Below are positions 18,279 to 26,406 of a DNA stretch of 64,000 bases, one piece after another. A program made the position numbers and the translations under genes. The stretch's first letter is position 1, and each line of letters opens with the position of its first letter. The DNA comes from Leifsonia sp. Root227 (GTDB taxonomy: Bacteria; Actinomycetota; Actinomycetes; Actinomycetales; Microbacteriaceae), in NCBI RefSeq assembly GCF_001428745.1, contig NZ_LMIO01000003.1, forward strand, positions 912,812 to 976,811, read 5' to 3'. A model generated the notes under the pieces. That model did not search any database. It was not told the DNA's origin and saw only the letters and a program-made list of their open reading frames with translations.

Positions 18279-21200
18279 GTGCCGCGCGACCAGCTCTCAC
18301 TGACCACTCTCGCGCGGTCGGGCTTCGTCGGCCTGAGCTCGGTGCGTGCTCAGCTCGACGAGCTGGCAGCGCTCACCGGGGTGACGGTCGAGGACGCGCT
18401 TCCCGCGTTCTCGGTGGCCGCCGACCCTGACACGGCGCTCGGCTGCACGCTCGCCCTGGTGCGCCGTGCTCCCGACCGCGCAGCCCCGTACCTGCGCAAG
18501 CGGGCCGCGGCCAAGCGCATCCTGAAGGTGATCGGCGCGTCGGAAGGGATCGGCGAGTTCTTCCTGCGGCAGCCGGACCAGCTGGATGCGCTGAGCGAGC
18601 CCGTCACGCGCCTCCCGTCGGCCGCCGAGCTGCGCGACGACCTGCTGGAGGCGGTCGGCGCGGTCGACGGCTTCGCCTCTGTCACAGAGGAGGAGGCCTG
18701 GACCGCTCTGCGCATCCGGTATCGCAGGCGCCTGGTGCAGGTGGCGAGCTTCGACCTGGAGCAGGCGGATCCCGTCGACGGCTTCGACGCGGTCGCCGCC
18801 ACCATCTCCGACCTGGCGGGCGCGGCGCTCGAGGCGTCGCTGGCGATCGCCAGGCGGCAGACCAGCGGAACAGGCCCCGGCCGGTTCCCGGAGGCGGAGG
18901 TGCGCGCGACGCGCATCGCGATCATCGGCATGGGCAAGGCGGGCGCCCGCGAGCTCAACTACGTCAGCGACGTGGATGTGATCTACGTCGCGGAGGGCGA
19001 TGAGGAGGAAGGCGTCTCCTCCGGCCGCACCGTCGACATCGCCACGCGGCTCGCGATGCTGACCATGCGGGGCATCCACGATCCTGCCATCGAGCCCGGC
19101 CTCTGGGAGGTCGACCCGAACCTGCGTCCAGAGGGCAAGGACGGCGCTCTGGTGCGCACTCTCGAATCGCACATCGCCTACTACGACAGGTGGGCGAAGG
19201 GCTGGGAGTTCCAGGCGCTGCTGAAGGCGCGCCCGCTCGCCGGGGATCTCGACCTGGGGGAGCGCTACGTCACCGCACTCGCCCCCAAGGTGTGGAGCAG
19301 CGCGTCCAGGGAGAACTTCGTGGAGTCCGTGCAGCGGATGCGTGAGCGGGTCACCGACAACATCCCGGACGATGAGGTGCACTACCAGCTGAAGCTCGGC
19401 CCCGGCGGCTTGCGCGACGTGGAGTTCACGGTGCAGCTGCTCCAGCTCGTGCACGGGCAGACGGACGACCTGGTGCGGCAGCGCGACACCCTCTCCGCCC
19501 TCGCCGCGCTGGCCGCGCAGGGCTACATCGGCCGCGAGGAGTCCGCCGACTTCTCGCGCGACTACCGCACGCTGCGCCTGATGGAGCACAGACTGCAGCT
19601 GCGCCACCTGTCCCGCACACACTTGATGCCGCGCGACGAGAGCGACCAGCGGGTGCTCGCGCGGGCCACGGGGCTCGCACCCGGCGCCGAGCAGCTCTTC
19701 GAGCGCTGGAACGCGATCAAGCACCGGGTGCGCGGGCTGCACGAGCGGCTGTTCTACCGGCCACTGCTGAGCGCCGTCGCCTCCACCCCCAGCGAAGACA
19801 CGAACCTCACCGGCCAGGCTGGACTGACGAGCGCGCAGGCAGAGGCCCGCCTCGCCGCCATCGGCTTCCGGGATGCGCGTGGTGCGCTCGCCCACATCGG
19901 TGCGCTCACCGGCGGGGTGTCCAGGCGCGCGACCATCCAGCGGCATCTGCTCCCCGTGATGCTGCAGTGGTTCGCAGCCGGCGCCGATCCCGATTACGGT
20001 CTGCTCACCTTCCGCCGCCTCAGCGAGGACCTCGGCTCCACCCACTGGTATCTCCGGATGCTGCGCGACTCCTCCGGGGCGGCAGAGCGGCTGACCAGGG
20101 TGCTGTCCGGCTCGCGGTTCGCCGGGGAGCTGCTGGGGCGCATCCCGGAATCGGTGGCGTGGCTGGAGTCGGAGGAGGACCTGCGACCACGGTCGGCCGC
20201 GCTGTTGCGCGAGGAGACGAAGGCGATCCTCGGCCGTCACGCCTCAGCGGAGTCCGCTGCGTCCGCGCTGCGCGCCGCCAGGAGGCGCGAGGTGCTGCGC
20301 CTGGCGTTCTCCGGCATCCTCGGGTTCAGCACGATCGAGGAGCTGGCGCAGGGGCTCACCGCGGTCACGGAGAACGTGATCGCCGGTGTGCTGGAGGCGA
20401 TCAGGGAGAGCCGCGACGACCGCGAGCTGTTCGAGTTCGCGGTGATCGGGATGGGCAGGTTCGGCGGCCGCGAGCTCGGTTTCGGGTCCGACGCCGACGT
20501 GATGTACGTGTTCCGCGCTCTCGGCGACGACCAGGATGCTGCGCACCGCGCGGCCCTGCAGGTGGTCTCCGACCTGGGCAGGCTCACCGAGGACAACGTC
20601 CTCCCGCTCGACCTGGACATCGGCCTGCGGCCGGAGGGCAAGAACGGCACCCCTGTCCGATCTCTCGACTCGTATCGCGCGTACTACCAGCGCTGGTCGC
20701 TCACCTGGGAGGCCCAGGCACTGCTGCGCGCACGCGGGGTGGCGGGCGACGCCGGCCTCCTCGACGACTTCGAGCGCGTGGCAGACGACGTGCGCTACCC
20801 GGCGGCGATCGCCGAGCAGGCCGTCCGCGAGGTCAAGCGCATCAAGGCCCGCGTCGAGAGCGAGCGCCTCCCGCAGGGCGCAGACCCGGCCAGGCACCTC
20901 AAGCTCGGCCGCGGCTCGCTGAGCGACGTGGAGTGGTTCGTGCAGCTCATCCAGTTGCAGCATGCCGCCGCTGTGCCCGATCTGCAGACCACATCCACCC
21001 TGGATGCGCTCCGCGTCGCCGCCGAGACCGGGTACGTGACAGCGGAGGACGCCGCGAAACTCCGCGACGCCTGGGTGTTCGCCTCCCGCGCCAGGTCGGC
21101 GATGACACTCTGGACCAACAAGACGGCCGACGTCCTCCCGTCGGACCGCGTCGCCCTCGACGGCGTCGCCCGCCTGATGGAGTACCCGCCGGGCTCGGCC

Positions 21201-21302
21201 AGCCGCCTCGAAGAGGACTACCTCGCCGTCACCCGCCGCGCCCGCGCCGTCTTCGAGCGCTCGTTCTACGGCCAGCCCGACCGTCCGACGCCCTCGGTCT
21301 GA
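18279..21302 (+). CDS. glnE: Glutamine synthetase adenylyltransferase / adenylyl-removing enzyme
   Basis: A 1007-residue two-headed enzyme that attaches AMP to, and removes it from, glutamine synthetase. Two nucleotidyltransferase modules are visible: MGKAGARELNYVSDVDVIYV (about 215-235; the N-terminal module is the deadenylylase in the family) and MGRFGGRELGFGSDADVMYV (about 722-742; adenylylase). Each is followed by an RPEGK.G segment and a helical domain. The GTG start at 18279 begins the family N-terminus; the open frame upstream lies in glnA2. The likely target is GlnA1 Tyr402, encoded 2.3 kb away. Confidence 0.96.
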   Translation: MPRDQLSLTTLARSGFVGLSSVRAQLDELAALTGVTVEDALPAFSVAADPDTALGCTLALVRRAPDRAAPYLRKRAAAKRILKVIGASEGIGEFFLRQPDQLDALSEPVTRLPSAAELRDDLLEAVGAVDGFASVTEEEAWTALRIRYRRRLVQVASFDLEQADPVDGFDAVAATISDLAGAALEASLAIARRQTSGTGPGRFPEAEVRATRIAIIGMGKAGARELNYVSDVDVIYVAEGDEEEGVSSGRTVDIATRLAMLTMRGIHDPAIEPGLWEVDPNLRPEGKDGALVRTLESHIAYYDRWAKGWEFQALLKARPLAGDLDLGERYVTALAPKVWSSASRENFVESVQRMRERVTDNIPDDEVHYQLKLGPGGLRDVEFTVQLLQLVHGQTDDLVRQRDTLSALAALAAQGYIGREESADFSRDYRTLRLMEHRLQLRHLSRTHLMPRDESDQRVLARATGLAPGAEQLFERWNAIKHRVRGLHERLFYRPLLSAVASTPSEDTNLTGQAGLTSAQAEARLAAIGFRDARGALAHIGALTGGVSRRATIQRHLLPVMLQWFAAGADPDYGLLTFRRLSEDLGSTHWYLRMLRDSSGAAERLTRVLSGSRFAGELLGRIPESVAWLESEEDLRPRSAALLREETKAILGRHASAESAASALRAARRREVLRLAFSGILGFSTIEELAQGLTAVTENVIAGVLEAIRESRDDRELFEFAVIGMGRFGGRELGFGSDADVMYVFRALGDDQDAAHRAALQVVSDLGRLTEDNVLPLDLDIGLRPEGKNGTPVRSLDSYRAYYQRWSLTWEAQALLRARGVAGDAGLLDDFERVADDVRYPAAIAEQAVREVKRIKARVESERLPQGADPARHLKLGRGSLSDVEWFVQLIQLQHAAAVPDLQTTSTLDALRVAAETGYVTAEDAAKLRDAWVFASRARSAMTLWTNKTADVLPSDRVALDGVARLMEYPPGSASRLEEDYLAVTRRARAVFERSFYGQPDRPTPSV

Positions 21303-21412
21303 GCGCACCCGGCGCCGGTGCCGCCAGCCCGACAGCCACGGGGCCGGGGTAGCATCCCGGAGCCTGCGGCGTACAGTCCGACTCCTAAGCGGACGAGGAA
21401 ACGAACGAGGAG

Positions 21413-21544
21413 ATGACCGACATGGTTGAGCGCGACACCACGCATCCGGACCCGGACGACCTGCCCGATGGCTCAGGCACAGACGCCGAGTCGCCGGACG
21501 ACGGCAAGGACACCGCTTCTGGTGGTGGCGCGGATGACCGATAA
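21413..21544 (+). CDS. Small acidic protein, HPD-rich (first of two)
   Basis: Up to 43 residues: MTDMVERDTTHPDPDDLPDG then SGTDAESPDDGKDTASGGGADDR. GAGGAG (21407-21412) abuts this ATG, so the ATG at 21422 (40 residues) is the better-spaced start. It shares the TTHPD-type motif and Asp/Pro/Gly composition with the next small frame, overlapping it by 11 bases. Unknown function, probably disordered. Could be spurious; the paralogy and ribosome binding site favour a gene. Confidence 0.4.
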   Translation: MTDMVERDTTHPDPDDLPDGSGTDAESPDDGKDTASGGGADDR

Positions 21545-21641
21545 GCAGCGGCCGGAGACGACCAGCCATCCGGACGGCGTCGATCCGGAGCACGGCACCG
21601 ATCCCGACGGGACGCCGGTGGAGAACCCGTCGGGAGGGTAG
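21534..21641 (+). CDS. Small acidic protein, HPD-rich (second of two)
   Basis: 35 residues: MTDKQRPETTSHPDGVDPEH then GTDPDGTPVENPSGG. It has the same MTD start and TTSHPD motif as the preceding frame, suggesting a duplication. The ribosome binding site is weak (GGTGGTGG). It is followed by a hairpin and then the convergent glnA1. No known family. Confidence 0.4.
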   Translation: MTDKQRPETTSHPDGVDPEHGTDPDGTPVENPSGG

Positions 21642-21683
21642 CGACCACACGACCGCCCGGGTACGCGCGGTCTGGAAACAGAC

Positions 21684-21745
21684 GAGTCCGCACGAGCTGC
21701 GGTGCCGGTCGCTTTCGCGGCCGGTCCTGCAACTCGTGCGGACTC
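21684..21745. terminator. Long hairpin between convergent small ORFs and glnA1
   Basis: GAGTCCGCACGAG (21684-21696) pairs perfectly with CTCGTGCGGACTC (21733-21745), with an inner GCCGGTCGC/GCGGCCGGT stem around TTTC. It probably ends transcription from both sides. The outer GAGTCCG resembles the hairpin family at 23830 and 43524. Confidence 0.6.
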
Positions 21746-21802
21746 TGTGCGGGCAGCGCGCCCGCGACGTCGTGACTCCCGCGGGCTGACGCGGGACGCC
21801 GG

Positions 21803-23227
21803 CTACACGCCGAAGTACAGCTCGTACTCAAACGGGTGCGGGCGCTGCGCGAGGGGCTTGATCTCCTTCTCGCGCTTGTAGTCGATCCAGGTCTCGATGA
21901 GCTCCGGGGTGAACACGCCGCCTGCGAGCAGGAACTCGTGGTCGGCCTCGAGCGCATCCAGAACCTCGGCGAGGGTGCCGGGGACCTGGGGAATGTTCTT
22001 GGCCTCCTCGGGCGGGAGCTCGTAGAGGTCTTTGTCGACAGGCTCGTGCGGCTCGATGCGGTTCTTGATGCCGTCGAGGCCGGCCATGAGCTGGGCGGCG
22101 AACGCGAGGTACGGGTTGCCGGACGCGTCAGGGGCGCGGAACTCGATGCGCTTCGCCTTCGGGTTGGTGCCCGTGATCGGGATGCGGATGGACGCCGAGC
22201 GGTTTCCGGCCGAGTAGACCAGGTTGACCGGGGCCTCGAAGCCGGGGACCAGACGGTGGAACGAGTTCACGGTCGGGTTGGTGAACGCCAGGACGGCCGG
22301 GGCGTGCTTGAGCAGGCCGCCGATGTACCAGCGGGCGATGTCGGAGAGGCCGCCGTAGCCCGCCTCGTCGTAGAACAGCGGCTTGCCGTCGTTCCACAGC
22401 GACTGGTGGGTGTGCATCCCCGAGCCGTTGTCGCCGAACAGCGGCTTCGGCATGAAGGTCGCGACCTTGCCCCACAGCTCAGCCGTGTTCTTCACGATGT
22501 ACTTGAACTTCAGGATGTCGTCCGCCGCGTGCACCATGGTGTCGAAGCGGTAGTTGATCTCGGCCTGGCCGCCGGTGCCCACCTCGTGGTGTGCGCGCTC
22601 CAGGATGAGGCCGGCGTCGATCAGCTTCAGCGAGATGTCGTCGCGCAGGTCGGCCTGCTTGTCGACGGGAGACACCGGGAAGTATCCGCCCTTGTAGGGG
22701 GTCTTGTTGGCGAGGTTTCCGCCCTCCTCGACGCGACCGGTGTTCCAGGCGCCCTCCTCGGAGTCCACCGAGTAGAAGCTGGAGTGCTGGTTTACCTCGT
22801 AGCGGACGTCGTCGAAGATGTAGAACTCGGCCTCCGGAGCGAAGAACGCGGTGTCGGCGATGCCGGTGGATGCGAGGTACTTCTCCGCCTTCTTGGCGAC
22901 CTGGCGCGGGTCCTTCGAGTAGATCTCGCCGTTGCGCGGGTTGTAGATGTCGAAGACCATGATGAGCGTGCGCTCGGCACGGAAGGGGTCCACGTACGCC
23001 GTCGAGACGTCGGGGATGAGCTGCATGTCCGATTCGTGGATGGACGCGAAGCCGCGGATGGACGATCCGTCGAAGAGCTGGCCGACGGAGAAGAACTCCT
23101 CATCGACGGTCGACGCGGGGATGTTGAAGTGCTGCTGCACACCGGGCAGATCGGTGAAGCGGATATCAAGGAACTTGACGTCGGTGTCCTTGATGAACTT
23201 GAGCACCTCGGAAGAATCACGGAACAT
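21803..23227 (-). CDS. glnA1: Glutamine synthetase, major type I enzyme
   Basis: A 474-residue GlnA of standard length, the main ammonia-assimilating enzyme. Signatures are [57 protein letters not shown] and RIEFRAPD. Tyr402 in [12 protein letters not shown] is the adenylylation site used by GlnE. The start ATG ([11 protein letters not shown]) has GGGAG upstream; the open frame further upstream runs through the promoter. It is controlled by the GlnR box at 23301-23338. Confidence 0.98.
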   Translation of the reverse strand: MFRDSSEVLKFIKDTDVKFLDIRFTDLPGVQQHFNIPASTVDEEFFSVGQLFDGSSIRGFASIHESDMQLIPDVSTAYVDPFRAERTLIMVFDIYNPRNGEIYSKDPRQVAKKAEKYLASTGIADTAFFAPEAEFYIFDDVRYEVNQHSSFYSVDSEEGAWNTGRVEEGGNLANKTPYKGGYFPVSPVDKQADLRDDISLKLIDAGLILERAHHEVGTGGQAEINYRFDTMVHAADDILKFKYIVKNTAELWGKVATFMPKPLFGDNGSGMHTHQSLWNDGKPLFYDEAGYGGLSDIARWYIGGLLKHAPAVLAFTNPTVNSFHRLVPGFEAPVNLVYSAGNRSASIRIPITGTNPKAKRIEFRAPDASGNPYLAFAAQLMAGLDGIKNRIEPHEPVDKDLYELPPEEAKNIPQVPGTLAEVLDALEADHEFLLAGGVFTPELIETWIDYKREKEIKPLAQRPHPFEYELYFGV

Positions 23228-23284
23228 GCGGAGGACTCCCAAAAATGGATTGAGGTGGTGGACTGCACCTGCAGCCCAAGACCC

Positions 23285-23290
23285 AACGTA
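23285..23290 (-). promoter_or_regulatory. -10 box of glnA1
   Basis: TACGTT on the minus strand, predicted start near 23278 and a leader of about 50 bases. The GlnR box is centred about 41 bases upstream of that start, a classical activator position. Confidence 0.45.
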
Positions 23291-23300
23291 GGGGGACGGA

Positions 23301-23338
23301 GTTTCCCCGGGGTGACGCAAATGTTTCCGGCGTGTTAC
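23301..23338 (-). promoter_or_regulatory. GlnR operator of glnA1
   Basis: On the minus strand: GTAAC-N6-GAAAC-N6-GTCAC-N6-GAAAC, 38 bases. This fits the full four-element actinobacterial GlnR box (gTnAC-n6-GaAAC twice) at every conserved position. GlnR is the OmpR-type nitrogen regulator that activates glnA under nitrogen limitation. It lies in the divergent region with the RDD gene. Confidence 0.88.
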
Positions 23339-23354
23339 GCATACCCGTGGCCGG

Positions 23355-23360
23355 TAAACT
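23355..23360 (+). promoter_or_regulatory. -10 box of the RDD gene (leaderless)
   Basis: TAAACT, six bases before the GTG at 23367. The GlnR box overlaps its -35 region, so GlnR could also affect this gene. Confidence 0.5.
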
Positions 23361-23366
23361 CGTCCA

Positions 23367-23804
23367 GTGCCCCAGAACCCGCAATCGTCCAGCAACGGCA
23401 ACATCGCTCCGAGTCGCTATCCCGGTGAACGACTGGGACTCCCGGAGTCCGGCAGGGGGTCCGTCGGCCGCGTAGGGCGCCGGATCGGCGCCATCGTGAT
23501 CGACTGGGCGATCGCCTATCTTATTTCGTTCGCGTTCTTCCGCGTCGACGGAATCGCGAACGGCTGGGCCACGACGGGCATCTTCGTGCTCATGCAGATC
23601 GTCTTCATCCCGACCATCGGCGGCGGCATCGGCCACCGGGTGTTCGGGATGCGCGTGGTCGCCATCCGCGGAGGCTGGGTCGGCCTGTGGCGCCCCGTCG
23701 TCCGATCGCTGCTGCTCGCGGTCGTGATCCCCGCGCTCGTCTGGGACTCCGACCAGCGCGGCTTCCACGACAAGATCGCCGGCACCGTCCTCATCCGAGC
23801 CTGA
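23367..23804 (+). CDS. RDD-family membrane protein
   Basis: 145 residues, with a disordered Ser/Pro N-terminus, then [20 protein letters not shown] (the Arg-Asp signature region), a second helix ([20 protein letters not shown]) and a third ([12 protein letters not shown]), ending [15 protein letters not shown], the typical RDD C-terminus. Role unknown; RDD proteins next to glnA are common in actinobacteria. It starts with GTG and the mRNA is probably leaderless. Confidence 0.85.
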   Translation: MPQNPQSSSNGNIAPSRYPGERLGLPESGRGSVGRVGRRIGAIVIDWAIAYLISFAFFRVDGIANGWATTGIFVLMQIVFIPTIGGGIGHRVFGMRVVAIRGGWVGLWRPVVRSLLLAVVIPALVWDSDQRGFHDKIAGTVLIRA

Positions 23805-23829
23805 CGTACTCCGTCTCGCCCGCCAAAAG

Positions 23830-23891
23830 ATCGAGTCCGAAGTTATTCACGCGACACGCCGGTCGCGGGCGTGAATAACTTCGGACTCGAT
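23830..23891. terminator. Long inverted repeat between convergent genes (hairpin family, copy 2)
   Basis: Perfect 23-base arms (23830-23852 and 23869-23891; left arm begins ATCGAGTCCGAAGTTATTCA) around GACACGCCGGTCGCGG, which can pair further (GCGAC/GTCGC). It sits about 25 bases from each of the two convergent stops. Probably a bidirectional terminator, or a repetitive palindromic element. Confidence 0.7.
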
Positions 23892-23914
23892 GGATGCGCA
23901 AGGAGGGCGGGTGG

Positions 23915-24613
23915 TTAGCGTGCGCGCTGGGCGCGGACCTTCATCGGGTCGATGCCCTTCGGGATCGGCATGGCGTTCTCGAGCGACTGCAGACGGTTGC
24001 TGATGGCCATCACCTCGGCCTTGGTCAGCGTCGGCTTGATCTTGGCGAGCACGCGCGGGATCTTGTGAAGGGGAGTGGCGTCCGCATCCGGCCCGACGCT
24101 GATCGTCGTGACGGGCACGTTCGGAAGCACACGGGTGACCTTGCGGCGCTCCTCGTCGATCATCCGCTGGGTGCGGGTCTTCGGACCCTCGCTGATGAGG
24201 ACGACGCCGCCGCGGCCAGTGGCACGGTAGATCGCATCCTGGGTCTTGCCGTTGACGGCGACCGGCATCTCCGAACCGCGCCAGCTGCGCTTGAGCGAGC
24301 TGCGCAGCACGGCGCCGACCGCTCCGGGCTGGCCCTCGATCTGCGAGTACGCGGCACGCTCGGCGCGGCGACCGAGGATGATGAGGCCCACCAGCACACC
24401 GGCGAGCACACCGGCGAGGATCCACATCGCCATCGTGAAGCCGTTGCCGTCCGAGAGGAAGATCGCGAGCAGCACGCCGACGATGATCGGCAGCACGATG
24501 CCGCCCACGATGTACAACACCGCCCGGTTGTCGTAGCGGCGGGTCATCTGGAAGACCTGCCACATCTGCTTGAGCCGACCGGGCTCCTTGGTGGACTTGT
24601 CCTTGCGTGCCAT
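23915..24613 (-). CDS. DUF4191-family membrane protein
   Basis: 232 residues. Two adjacent membrane helices near the N-terminus (about 32-80, YIVGGIVLPIIVGVLLAIFL and MWILAGVLAGVLVGLIIL) are followed by a soluble domain with QIEGQPGAVGAVL, RGGVVLISEG and VTTISVGPD. This is the DUF4191 family that neighbours lipA and glnA1 in actinobacteria; function unknown. The ATG at 24613 (MARKDKSTKEPG) matches the family start; longer frames run upstream without support. Confidence 0.9.
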   Translation of the reverse strand: MARKDKSTKEPGRLKQMWQVFQMTRRYDNRAVLYIVGGIVLPIIVGVLLAIFLSDGNGFTMAMWILAGVLAGVLVGLIILGRRAERAAYSQIEGQPGAVGAVLRSSLKRSWRGSEMPVAVNGKTQDAIYRATGRGGVVLISEGPKTRTQRMIDEERRKVTRVLPNVPVTTISVGPDADATPLHKIPRVLAKIKPTLTKAEVMAISNRLQSLENAMPIPKGIDPMKVRAQRAR

Positions 24614-24620
24614 AGTCACA

Positions 24621-24626
24621 AGGATA
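24621..24626 (-). promoter_or_regulatory. -10 box of the DUF4191 gene (leaderless)
   Basis: TATCCT, seven bases before the ATG at 24613. Confidence 0.5.
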
Positions 24627-24662
24627 CCGGCTCCGCTGCCCGCGCAGTGACGTTGTTCGCGG

Positions 24663-25652
24663 TCAGGATACGGCCTGCGCGAAGCCGAGCGACGCATCCG
24701 CCAGATGACGGAGCTGTTCCGGCACGTCGCGGCCTTTCGCCTGCATCGACTGCGCCCACAGCCGGCCTGCCCTGTACGAGGAACGCACGAGCGGACCGGC
24801 CAGCACGCCGAGGAAGCCGATGGCCTCCGCCTCCTCCTTCAGCTCCACGAACTCGTCTGGATGCACCCACCTGGCCACCGGCAGATGCCGAGGGCTCGGC
24901 CGCAGATACTGGGTGATCGTGATGATGTCGGTGCCTGCATCGTGCAGGTCGCGCAGAGCCTGGCTGATCTCCTCGCGTTCCTCGCCCATCCCGAGGATGA
25001 GGTTGGACTTGGTGATGAGCCCGGCGGCGCGTCCCTGCGTGATGACGTCGAGCGACCGTTCGTAGCGGAATGCCGGCCGGATGCGCTTGAAGATGCGCGG
25101 GACCGTCTCGACGTTGTGCGCGAACACCTCGGGTTGGGCTGAGAAGACCTCGCCGAGGTAGTCGGGGTTGCCGGAGAAGTCCGGCACCAGGATCTCGACG
25201 CCGGTGCCAGGGCTCTGCCGGTGGATCTCGCGGATCGTCTCGGCGTACAGCCAGGAGCCTTCGTCGTCGAGGTCGTCGCGGGCGACGCCGGTGACGGTGG
25301 CGTAGCGCAGGTCCATCTTCGCCACGGACTCGGCGACGCGACGCGGTTCGTCTGTGTCGTAGTCCGCGGGCTTGCCTGTGTCGATCTGGCAGAAGTCGCA
25401 CCTGCGGGTGCACTGGGCGCCCCCGATCAGGAAGGTCGCCTCCCTGTCCTCCCAGCACTCGTAGATGTTGGGGCAGCCGGCCTCCTGGCACACCGTGTGC
25501 AGTTCCTCGCTCTTCACGAGGCTCTGCAGTTGCTGGTATTCGGGCCCCATCCTCGCCTTGGTCTTGATCCACTCCGGCTTGCGCTCGATGGGGGTCTGGG
25601 CGTTGCGGATCTCGAGGCGCAGCATCTTGCGCCCCTCTGGCACTGCGCTCAC
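24663..25652 (-). CDS. lipA: Lipoyl synthase
   Basis: A 329-residue radical-SAM enzyme inserting two sulfurs into protein-bound octanoyl groups. The auxiliary cluster motif [12 protein letters not shown] and the radical-[11 protein letters not shown] are intact, followed by the family core [23 protein letters not shown] and [11 protein letters not shown]. The start is the GTG at 25652 overlapping the lipB stop (GTGA); earlier codons belong to lipB DNA in another frame. Coupled with lipB, it supplies the lipoyl group of the E2 encoded at 28249. Confidence 0.97.
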   Translation of the reverse strand: MSAVPEGRKMLRLEIRNAQTPIERKPEWIKTKARMGPEYQQLQSLVKSEELHTVCQEAGCPNIYECWEDREATFLIGGAQCTRRCDFCQIDTGKPADYDTDEPRRVAESVAKMDLRYATVTGVARDDLDDEGSWLYAETIREIHRQSPGTGVEILVPDFSGNPDYLGEVFSAQPEVFAHNVETVPRIFKRIRPAFRYERSLDVITQGRAAGLITKSNLILGMGEEREEISQALRDLHDAGTDIITITQYLRPSPRHLPVARWVHPDEFVELKEEAEAIGFLGVLAGPLVRSSYRAGRLWAQSMQAKGRDVPEQLRHLADASLGFAQAVS

Positions 25653-26296
25653 GCGGCGGTCTCCCGTTCGGTGTCGAATTCTCTGTCGAAGCGGGCCACG
25701 ATGAGGGGCACGACGTCTTTCGGGGTGACCGTGCGGCCGAGCACGCGGCTGATCGAGGTGATCCCCGCATCCCGGATGCCGCACGCGACGATGGCGTCGT
25801 ACGCCTCGAAGGTGTTCGAGCAGTTGAGCGCGAAGCCGTGCATGGTGACGCCCTCTGCGACGCGGATACCGATGGCGGCGATCTTCTCGTCGCGCTGGAC
25901 GCCGCGGATCCACACCCCCGATCTGCCGTCCACCCGCTCGCCCGTGACGCCGAGTTCGGCGAGCACGTCGATCAGGATGCTCTCGAGTCGCCGGACATAG
26001 CCGACGACGTCGATGGGCTCGGAGAGATGGAGAATCGGGTATCCAACGAGCTGCCCTGGCCCGTGCCAGGTGATCTTCCCTCCGCGGTCGACGTCGATGA
26101 CGGGTGTGCCGTCTGTCGGCCTTTCGTCGGGCTCCGTGCGTTTGCCCGCGGTGTACACCGAGGGATGCTCGAGGAGGATGACAGTATCTGGCGCCCGGCC
26201 TGCAACGACATCAGCGTGCATGGCACGCTGCTGCTGAAGGGCCTCGGAATACGGCACGGAGTTGGCGCTTAGCCCCGTGACGACGTAGTCGACCAC
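25649..26296 (-). CDS. lipB: Lipoyl (octanoyl) transferase
   Basis: A 215-residue LipB, which transfers octanoate from acyl carrier protein to lipoyl domains. The motifs [27 protein letters not shown] (catalytic Lys) and [14 protein letters not shown] (catalytic Cys) are present. The GTG start has a -10 box six bases upstream and no ribosome binding site, so the lipB-lipA mRNA is probably leaderless. Confidence 0.96.
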   Translation of the reverse strand: MVDYVVTGLSANSVPYSEALQQQRAMHADVVAGRAPDTVILLEHPSVYTAGKRTEPDERPTDGTPVIDVDRGGKITWHGPGQLVGYPILHLSEPIDVVGYVRRLESILIDVLAELGVTGERVDGRSGVWIRGVQRDEKIAAIGIRVAEGVTMHGFALNCSNTFEAYDAIVACGIRDAGITSISRVLGRTVTPKDVVPLIVARFDREFDTERETAA

Positions 26297-26302
26297 GCAG
26301 CC

Positions 26303-26308
26303 AGTCTA
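26303..26308 (-). promoter_or_regulatory. -10 box of lipB-lipA (leaderless)
   Basis: TAGACT, six bases before the lipB GTG. Confidence 0.6.
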
Positions 26309-26406
26309 TGTGGTCACCGGTTCTCCACAACTCGGGGGCGGTGCGCGTTGTCCACGGATACGCTGCGCGAGCTCCAATGCGCTCCCGGATGCTCTGAAAT
26401 GGCGTC

